Source: Zygnema cylindricum (Eukaryota > Streptophyta > Zygnematophyceae > Zygnematales > Zygnemataceae). From it: a stretch of 11,762 bases of DNA. This document shows, one piece after another, positions 7,901-11,762 of the stretch (position 1 is its first letter; each line of letters starts with the position of its first letter). The stretch covers positions 1-11,762 of the forward strand of contig JBBHKE010000198.1 in the NCBI GenBank assembly GCA_037447655.1, given 5' to 3'. Both the position numbers and the translations under genes were made by a program. The notes below the pieces were generated by a model, which worked only from the letters and a program-made list of their open reading frames with translations, was not told where the DNA came from and did no database searches.

Positions 7901-8768
7901 AAGAGAAAGAAGAGAGAAAACAGGGAGAAAGGAGGGAGATAGTAGAGAGGAAATAGAGAAAACATAGAGTGAAAATTGAGAGTAAATGGAGAGACAAGAG
8001 AGAAACTAGAAAGAAAAAGTGGGGAGAAGAAATAAGGAACCTGAGGGAAATTGAGGGAATTAGAGACAGAAAAAGCCGAAAATAAAATAAAATTATACTA
8101 ACCTTAATTCGTTTTACAGCAAATTCTGACTTGTCTTCAAAATTTCCTCTGAAAACTTCGGAATATCCTCCCTCTCCCAGTTTTTTCTTTTTACTGAAAT
8201 TATCCGTAGCGACGATTATTTCCTGAAAGGTGTATCTGCGAACCCGGGAGAGATCCAATCCGGAAATTCCAGCTGCCCGGAAAAAAAAATAAAAAAAAAA
8301 TACAAATCTCAAAAATTATTGCGGTTAAAAGGTGAGTCTCTGCGAACTCGAGAGAGGTCCAAACCGGACATCCCAGCTGCCACGGGAAAAAAAAAAACGA
8401 AAAAAAAAAGGAACAAAAAAAGCAAACAAAAAAAACGCCCAAGAATATGAGCGGTTAAAGGGTGAGCCTATCATATATTAAAAAAAGAAAAGAAAAGAAA
8501 AAGTGATATAGTATTCAAAAATGTGAAGACTGAAAAATGGCCAGAAAATAAGTATATACATATATATTACCTTCAATGTCTTGAATGTCTTCATTACTTA
8601 GTCTTTTGAAACCTCCATTGTTTCTCCTCCGGAAAAGACAAATTATGAACACTAAAATTAAAGTCAGAAACAGTGTGGATCCTCCGATACTAACGCCGAG
8701 AATTAATCCTAGATTCGATTTTTTTCTTCTTTGGGGAGGAGGAGGAGGAGAGAGAGCAACATAACCAC
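4580..8768 (-). CDS. LRR-RLK subfamily II kinase (SERK/NIK-like), 5'-partial and frameshifted
   Basis: Seven exons with matching splice phases encode a visible product of about 432 residues if one missing base in the last exon is allowed. In order it has a Pro-rich strip (7-12), a transmembrane helix (about 20-45) followed by RRR, a juxtamembrane region ending TDNFS, and a full Ser/Thr kinase domain (about 98-375). Present are P-loop GEGGYSEV (99-106), Lys120, C-helix Glu138, HRD Asp217, Asn222, DFG Asp235, APE Glu263 and F-helix Asp275. The activation segment HVTTAV..GT.GHIAPEY and the C-terminal SGPR are trademarks of the SERK/NIK group, plasma-membrane receptors or co-receptors that phosphorylate partner kinases. 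It is an RD kinase, so catalysis looks possible if the frame is whole. GAARGL-like and KLL features lean toward NIK, but I cannot choose. No signal peptide or leucine-rich repeats are visible upstream. It could be a pseudogene. Confidence 0.88.
4954..5337 (-). other. Intron F/G with purine-rich block
   Basis: A GT..AG intron of 384 nt (GTAAGC...TTTCAG). Plus-strand 5065-5190 is almost purely purine (GGAGGAGGAG, GGAGGCAGAGACGG repeated), so the transcript carries a C/U-rich block. The plus-strand open frame across it is a by-product of the repeat. Confidence 0.75.
5188..5324. repeat. Tandem repeat next to exon F
   Basis: The core CACACTAAATATGGTGG occurs near 5202 and 5307, with CACTAGAATATGGTGG near 5279. 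Two copies share the longer lead GATGCGT-TGAATC (5189 and 5263). Between copies, TAATAATTAATCTTCTTTGC (about 5237-5256) resembles TAGTAGTAAATCTTCTTTCG (about 5347-5366) inside exon F. The array therefore seems to include a decayed copy of the exon edge. Confidence 0.55.
5338..5474 (-). CDS. Kinase gene exon F: APE to subdomain X
   Basis: The acceptor GAACAG|AATAC completes the split Glu263 of APE, giving [21 protein letters not shown]. This corresponds to [21 protein letters not shown] in SERKs and includes F-helix Asp275. The exon continues [11 protein letters not shown] and LLLRDW, and ends GATTGG|GTAAGC in phase 0. An intron after DW matches a junction I recall for SERK genes. The adjacent intron holds repeats that partly resemble the exon's 3' edge. 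Confidence 0.9.
5475..5919 (-). other. Intron E/F with G-rich tract at its donor end
   Basis: A GT..AG intron of 445 nt. Plus-strand 5847-5905 is dense in G-runs (GGGGGGGCGGGGGGG, then GGGAGGGAGGAGGGGGG), so the pre-mRNA is C/U-rich starting some 15 nt after the 5' splice site. The remainder is A-rich with scattered GGGAGAGGGA words at 5515-5600. Confidence 0.75.
5920..6049 (-). CDS. Kinase gene exon E: activation segment
   Basis: The acceptor TTCTTAG|GCGG keeps phase 0, and the exon ends GCTCCTG|GTGGGG (phase 1), a weak donor. Its 43 codons read AANVLL (Mg-binding Asn222), [11 protein letters not shown] (DFG Asp235) and [16 protein letters not shown]. The paired Thr residues in the activation loop match the SERK/NIK positions that are phosphorylated during activation in characterised members. 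The Arg of the family's AVRGT is Gln here. Confidence 0.9.
6050..6678 (-). other. Intron D/E with duplicated exon edge and complementary tracts
   Basis: A GT..AG intron of 629 nt. In pre-mRNA order it has a CU-rich tract directly after the donor (plus 6608-6675), a second copy of the exon D 3' end with donor (plus 6562-6605), another CU-rich tract (plus 6484-6555), and later a GA-rich tract (complement of plus 6255-6293) that could pair with the earlier ones. Confidence 0.75.
6562..6605 (-). repeat. Duplicate of exon D 3' end with donor site; HRD reads HRN
   Basis: 44 nt repeat the sequence encoding [14 protein letters not shown] plus the AAG|GT donor of exon D, 117 bp downstream in gene sense. 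Differences are few; one changes GAT to AAT, turning the catalytic Asp codon into Asn. No AG acceptor lies just before the copy, so it is not a separate exon, but its donor could extend exon D. Confidence 0.85.
6679..6794 (-). CDS. Kinase gene exon D: E-helix and HRD catalytic loop
   Basis: The acceptor CGCTTAG|AAGG joins exon C in phase 1 to make a Glu codon. The 38 full codons end HRDVK, with donor AAG|GTCTCT (phase 0). It includes [20 protein letters not shown] and [11 protein letters not shown], equivalent to RKRIA.G.ARGL.YLHD and CDPKIIHRDVK. Asp217 is the catalytic base. The last 44 nt and the donor are repeated 117 bp downstream with Asp changed to Asn. Confidence 0.9.
6803..7115. repeat. 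Four-copy intronic tandem repeat, 63-86 bp period
   Basis: The core CAATAGCCCGATTAAGAGGT, followed by ACAAATAGGAAAAAGTAAAT, recurs at 6851, 6937, 7018 (one C lost) and, degenerate, 7081. Between cores lies GGGGTACAAATAGGGAAAATAA. It ends next to the exon D acceptor, so the repeat supplies the branch-point side of the intron. Confidence 0.8.
7237..7520. repeat. Hexanucleotide GGGAGA array with 24-bp variant end
   Basis: Plus-strand GGGAGA units run almost perfectly from 7237 to about 7432, with one phase slip near 7335 (GAGGGGAGAG). Variants with GAGAGCGAGAAC follow to about 7458, then a 24-bp higher-order unit ending GGGCGAGGCC occurs twice and a bit. The array reaches to within one base of the GTAAC donor words of exon C. 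Frames reading RERERE or SLSLSL across it are by-products. Confidence 0.95.
7526..7697 (-). CDS. Kinase gene exon C: C-helix and hinge
   Basis: The acceptor CCTGTCG-side CAG|GATTGG continues in phase 0 from exon B, and the exon ends TTGCAAG|GTAACC (phase 1) after 57 codons. It carries [19 protein letters not shown], matching the ELQFQTEVEMIS.AVHRN block of SERKs and including the C-helix Glu138. It then gives LNGFC and [14 protein letters not shown], the hinge and D-helix block, which has PYMANGSVAS in SERKs. The following intron opens directly into a CU-rich hexanucleotide array. Confidence 0.9.
7698..8102 (-). other. Intron B/C, purine-rich on plus strand
   Basis: A GT..AG intron of 405 nt. 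Plus 7748-7830 has a GGAGAGGAAAGGRTA-type repeat and 7890-8075 an irregular GA-rich stretch, so the transcript is U/C-rich through most of the intron. Confidence 0.75.
8103..8272 (-). CDS. Kinase gene exon B: P-loop and catalytic Lys
   Basis: The acceptor GGGCAG|CTGG joins exon A in phase 1 to make an Ala codon. The 170-nt exon ends AATTAAG|GTTAGT in phase 0. It encodes the conserved entry to the kinase domain ([14 protein letters not shown]), the glycine loop GEGGYSEVF and the FAVKRIK strand with the ATP-anchoring Lys120. The third P-loop glycine is Ser. The 5' 48 nt of this exon and the adjoining intron are duplicated just upstream (see 8273-8380). Confidence 0.88.
8273..8570 (-). other. 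Intron A/B with duplicated exon B 5' end
   Basis: A GT..AG intron of 298 nt. It contains long A-runs on the plus strand (8281-8300, 8386-8410, 8480-8500) and the tandem duplication described at 8333-8380. Confidence 0.75.
8333..8380 (-). repeat. Duplicate of exon B 5' end with acceptor site
   Basis: About 48 bp match 8229-8276, namely the acceptor GGCAG and the codons for [13 protein letters not shown], here [13 protein letters not shown]. The copy lies 104 bp upstream in gene sense. A shorter trace (GCGGTTAAAGGGTGAGCCT, 8451-8469) matches 8321-8340, so the duplicated unit included A-rich intron sequence. Reading on from the copy reaches TGA within about 10 codons of the duplicated part, and no donor follows at the equivalent place. 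Confidence 0.85.
8571..8768 (-). CDS. Kinase gene exon A: Pro-rich strip, transmembrane helix, juxtamembrane
   Basis: The exon gives 65 full codons. [16 protein letters not shown] is followed by a hydrophobic segment ([10 protein letters not shown] through FIICLF), then RRRNN, a stop-transfer charge cluster, and a polar juxtamembrane stretch ending QDIE. A Pro-rich strip directly outside the membrane is typical of the SERK/NIK group. The donor is GAAG|GTAATA (phase 1). The acceptor GCAG at 8769-8772 is the likely start, but it cannot be tested because no upstream exon was found. No in-frame ATG precedes it, which argues against this being the first exon. Confidence 0.75.
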
Positions 8769-9115
8769 CTGCAATAACCACCTCCAAAGTAAAAATTAGA
8801 AAGTGGTTTTTTTTAAGGTAAAACTGATTTTTTCCAAGGTAATATTGGTTTTTTTAAAGGTAAGTGGTCTTTTTTTAGGCAAAACTGGTTGTTTTTAAGG
8901 CAAAACTGATTGTTTTTAAGGCAAAACTGGTTTTTGATAGGTTAAATATGTAAAATACCGGTTTTACCTAAACTAAATACCAGTTTTTAAAGGTTTTCTT
9001 CAAGTTTTCCAGAGTTTCTCAAGTGGGGTTAAAATAATTTGGTTGAAATTTATGAAAAAAATAAAAAAAACTTTAAAGGACAAAGGAAGAGACTTCTACC
9101 CAGAAACATAATCCT
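8769..9115. other. Spacer between the head-to-head genes
   Basis: About 350 bp lie between the first visible kinase exon and the plus-strand start. It is either an intron of the kinase gene or a short shared 5' region. I see no exon on the minus strand and no convincing TATA box. It is mostly the 21-22-bp repeat described separately plus A/T-rich sequence at 9040-9075. Confidence 0.5.
8800..8940. repeat. 21-22-bp tandem repeat (AAGGCAAAACTGGTTTTTTT type)
   Basis: About six or seven units of AAGG(C/T)AAAACTG(G/A)TTGTTTTT, the left ones more diverged. A reversed relative (ACCGGTTTTACCTAAAC, then ACCAGTTTTTAAAGG) follows at 8958-8993, giving a weak inverted arrangement. Confidence 0.7.
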
Positions 9116-10942
9116 ATGCTCCTATTGATGAATAATGAGGAAAAGGGAGGAGGAAAGCGGGAGAGGGAGAAGGAGAAGGAGAGGGAGAAGGAGAAGGAGA
9201 GGGAGAGGGAGAGGGAGAAGGAGAGGGAGAGGGAGAAGGAGAGGGAGAGGGAGAAGGAGAGGGAGAGGGACCTCCTGAGAGCCATAGGAGGGTTGAAACT
9301 AGAGACAAGTGGTAGTGGGAATGGAGAGAGGGAGAAGGGGAGGGAGAGGGAGAAAGAGAAGGAGAGGGAGAGGGAGAGGGAGAGGGAGAGTGAGGGGGAG
9401 AGGGAAAGGGAGGAGGGGAAGGGGGAGGTGGAGAGGGAGAAGGGAAGGGAGAGGGAGGGGGATGAGGGAAGGGGAGAGGAGGAGGGTTTGGAATCTCTCT
9501 CTCTCTTGGGAGACAATTTGGGAAGTCAAAATTTTCATTCTGGTTCTCGCTCTCCATCAATTGGATCAGAGGGGGAGAGAAGAGAGAGAGGGACAGTTTT
9601 AGTGGATAAGATACAAATGGGGTTAAACATTTCTGATGAAAACCCTAATAGGGGTAGGGGTAGAGGTAGTGAAAATGGAGGTAGTCCGTATCTTAAAACC
9701 AGGGGGGGAGGAGAGGTAGGGGAGGGAGGAGAGAAAGTGGGCGAAAAAGTTCGTGGAAATGTATTAGTTTCAGTTGCAAAAGGAAAAGGACGAGGAGAGA
9801 CAGGAGAGAGGGGAGACAGAGGAGTGAGAGCTGGGGAGAGAGGAGAGGGAGGAGAAGAGAGGGCCGCAGGTGTACCGGCAATTGGAGCAGGAATAGTAGG
9901 AGGGGGTGGAGGAGGAGTAGGAGGAGGACTTGGAAATCTCAGGATATTAGGGTTAGAAAATGGAGGGAGAGGAGGTAAAGTCTCGAAAGAGTGTGGAAAA
10001 GGGGTAAGCGCTGAAATAGCTTCTGCTTTGGCAGTTTTAGAAATTGATTCTATTGGGGGAGGAGGAGAGGGAGGGAGAGGAGAGGGAGGCGGAGTGAAGA
10101 TATGTCAGGAGGTGGAGCTCGAAGTGAGAGGTAGTGGGTCGGATCACGGAGGACAAGAAATTGAAGAGAGGGTGGAGGGTAGTAAGGGATCTGGAGAGGG
10201 AAAGGGGGGGAGAGAGAGAGCCATGGCAGAAGAGAGAGAGGAGAGAGATGCGAGGGAGAAGAGAGAAGAGAGAGAAGAGAGAGAGGAGATGGAAGAGGGA
10301 GAGGAGAGAGAAGAGAGAGAGGAAAGAGAAGGTAGAGAGGAGAGGGAAGAGGGAGAGGAGAGAGAAGATAGAGAAGAGAGAGAGGAGAATGAGGAGAGTG
10401 AGGAGAGAAGAAAAGCGAAGAAAAGACGAAAGAATCGAAGTCGACGACTCAAAAAAGCTGCTGCGGCTGCGGCTTCGTCTTCTTCTGTTTTGTCTTCTTC
10501 TACTTTGTCTTCTTCTGTTTCCTCTCCTTCCTCTTCGTCTTCGCCTTTGGCTGTTTCTGCATTGGCTTCGTCTTTATCTGCATCTTTCACTGCAACTCTT
10601 TTGTCTTATTTGGGAGAAAAACACGAGGGAGGACAAGGAGGAGGTGGAGTGGGAGGAGCAGGAGGAGGAGGGGGAGTGGGAGGAGGAGGAGGTGGAGTGG
10701 GAGTTGGAGAAGGAGGTGGAGTTGGAGGTGGGGGAGGAGGAGGAGGGAGACAGCCATGGATTTCAAATGGTAATGGAGAAACAGAATTAGGGTGTAACTG
10801 TGGAGCAGTTAGAGGGGCGTTACATGCGATTACTTGTCCGTTTCCGTTTACTTCTTCCGGAAGTATGATTCAACGGAAAATAAAAGAACAGTATGACGAA
10901 CTCGTGAGGGCAAATGCAGCGAAAACCCTAACTTTGGCGCAG
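9116..10942 (+). CDS. Low-complexity protein with conserved Cys/His C-terminal segment, exon 1
   Basis: A 609-codon exon, 3'-partial. Residues 1-125 are (R/K)E dipeptide repeats; 150-360 mix Gly-rich and acidic stretches with some normal sequence. About 365-430 is an RE-rich charged block, likely helical, followed by a basic NLS-like cluster [17 protein letters not shown] (431-447). Ala6 and a Ser-rich stretch (448-500) precede a poly-Gly/Val segment (about 505-550). The last 50 residues look globular: [17 protein letters not shown] (560-576) then [15 protein letters not shown]. From memory this C-terminus resembles a plant conserved protein of unknown function; I cannot name it. Purine-rich DNA rarely makes stops, so the long N-terminal frame alone proves little. 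The donor is GCAG|GTAG at 10943, phase 0. The next in-frame ATG (9128) is an equally possible start; upstream exons cannot be excluded. Confidence 0.65.
9144..9480 (+). repeat. GAGRRG microsatellite inside coding exon
   Basis: Two blocks of GAG(A/G)(A/G)G-type hexanucleotides (9160-9270 and 9325-9475) are separated by a non-repetitive stretch around 9270-9320. In the frame of the plus-strand gene they encode alternating Arg/Lys and Glu. The blocks resemble the intronic array at 7237-7520, which points to a shared local expansion process. Confidence 0.85.
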
Positions 10943-11098
10943 GTAGTTTTTTTTTCTTTTGTTTTTCACTTTTTAGAGAGATTAAAGTCTCTCTCTTTCT
11001 TTTTTTTTTTCCGTTGAAATCTTTCTTTCTGATTCCGGAAGGTTGGAATTGTGAATAATATCCCAATTTTTTCTCCTAGTGAGCTGACTGAATCCCAC

Positions 11099-11137
<39 letters not shown>

Positions 11138-11191
11138 ACACACACTCTGTCTCTTTCTCTCCTTCTCCCTCTCTCTTTTGGGTGTAACCAG
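10943..11191 (+). other. Intron 1 of plus-strand gene with CT repeat
   Basis: A GT..AG intron of 249 nt. A T/C-rich opening is followed by a pure (CT)n run at about 11099-11132, then CACACACTCTGTCTC and more CT to 11176, 15 nt before the acceptor. If retained, the frame adds 24 Phe/Ser-rich residues and stops at 11015-11017. Confidence 0.75.
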
Positions 11192-11244
11192 GTCGGTCGA
11201 TTTACAACGTGTTTAGTCGAAGCTAAGGCTTGTTTGCAACACAA
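11192..11244 (+). CDS. Exon 2 of the plus-strand gene
   Basis: The acceptor TAACCAG|GTCGG continues in phase 0 from exon 1. 17 codons (VGRFTTCLVEAKACLQH) plus two bases are followed by a strong donor AA|GTGAGT. If that donor is used the frame goes on; if not, translation stops at once with CAC AAG TGA. The block fits seamlessly after KTLTLAQ, and I recall AQVGRF..CLVEAK..LQHK as a continuous segment in plant homologues, so both exons belong to one gene. The following exon is outside the window. Confidence 0.72.
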
Positions 11245-11730
11245 GTGAGTTTTTTTTATTTTACTTTCTGTTTTCTTTCTCCTTTGTCTTTTTTATTGAG
11301 GAATTACAGTAAACATTAAGCAAGTAACTTATTAAATAATCTAAATTAATGTATATATAATTTTTTTTTTTTATGTATGTACAAAATAGTAATGTAAAAT
11401 TATAAATAGTTTCTTATTTGTACGGTTTGGTAACTGATTAATTGTTGTACTGATGCGAGCAACCGATCTAAATCGCATTGTACCTGTTTCGATGTTTTTC
11501 ATTTGCTGATATTGATTGCCATTGCCGTTACGGTACCGGTGTACGTTTCACGATGTCGGTAATGTACTTAATGTATGGATGAGGCTCAAAATCGTCCATT
11601 AGGATTTTCGCCTCTCTCCCTATGCATTTCTTTTTCGCTCCCATGCAGTGCAAATCTACACTCTCCCTCCCCTTCTCTCTCTCTCTCTCCCCTTCTTTCT
11701 CTCTCTCTCCCCTTCTCTCTCTCTCTCCCC

Positions 11731-11762
<32 letters not shown>
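11245..11762 (+). other. Intron 2 of plus-strand gene, running off the window
   Basis: After the GTGAGT donor there is T-rich then AT-rich sequence, with no frame that continues the protein. The only notable structure is the (CT)n block at the right edge. If the donor is not used, this would be 3' flank instead. Confidence 0.5.
11657..11762. repeat. CT microsatellite with CCCCTTCTCTCT units, cut by window edge
   Basis: Blocks of (CT)4-6 are separated by CCCCTT at about 14-18-bp intervals, ending in an uninterrupted (CT)n run of about 14 units that reaches the last base. Confidence 0.95.

Noticed and set aside
8769-8787. Start of translation of the kinase just upstream of exon A
   Set aside because: The frame there opens with TTG, not ATG, and GCAG at 8769-8772 looks like an acceptor.
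9073-9602. Ser/Pro/Leu-rich frames opposite and overlapping the start of the plus-strand gene
   Set aside because: They are complements or shifted readings of the same GA repeat and lack any non-repetitive conserved segment.
10134-10790. Overlapping 218-codon plus-strand and 148-codon minus-strand frames
   Set aside because: They are shadows of the main plus-strand exon; only the main frame ends in the conserved-looking segment that splices in phase to exon 2.

Overview
The window looks like nuclear DNA of a plant (streptophyte). The evidence is a split receptor-like kinase of the SERK/NIK type (LRR-RLK subfamily II) with GT-AG introns, and a second spliced gene whose C-terminus reads, from memory, like a plant-specific conserved protein of unknown function. 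The sequence does not settle the lineage. Six introns inside or beside the kinase domain is more than I recall for angiosperm SERK genes, so a non-angiosperm source is possible. Nothing here is bacterial or viral.

Layout. Positions 1-3260 are mixed-complexity, apparently non-coding DNA: some short GATAT palindromes near the left end and a diverged tandem repeat at about 2340-2700, with no recognisable gene. At 3300-3611 lies a 20-bp minisatellite. From about 3.9 kb to the right edge the DNA changes character and is full of purine/pyrimidine microsatellites. The kinase gene runs on the minus strand from 8768 down to the stop at 4580 in seven visible exons. All splice phases agree, and every kinase catalytic motif is present. 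A head-to-head plus-strand gene begins at about 9116. Its first exon (to 10942) encodes a very low-complexity Arg/Glu/Gly/Ser protein ending in a conserved-looking Cys/His segment. A 53-nt second exon follows at 11192-11244, and the rest of the gene lies beyond the window.

Most worth attention is the condition of the kinase gene. (1) One T appears to be missing from a T-run in the last exon, which shifts the frame and removes the end of the kinase domain; restoring it gives exactly 125 codons ending in the family-typical SGPR. (2) The 3' end of the catalytic-loop exon is tandemly duplicated with its 5' splice site. The copy reads HRN instead of HRD, and using its donor would add exactly 39 codons in frame. 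(3) The 5' end of the P-loop exon is duplicated with its 3' splice site, and using that copy would give a premature stop. (4) No signal peptide or leucine-rich-repeat exon is visible upstream before the opposite-strand gene begins. The locus is therefore a decaying ectodomain-less copy, or an active gene with unusual splicing plus one assembly error, or a gene whose 5' exons lie past the right edge with the plus-strand gene nested inside it. I found no convincing new multi-gene system; the novelty is in the exon-edge duplications and in microsatellites embedded in introns and coding sequence.
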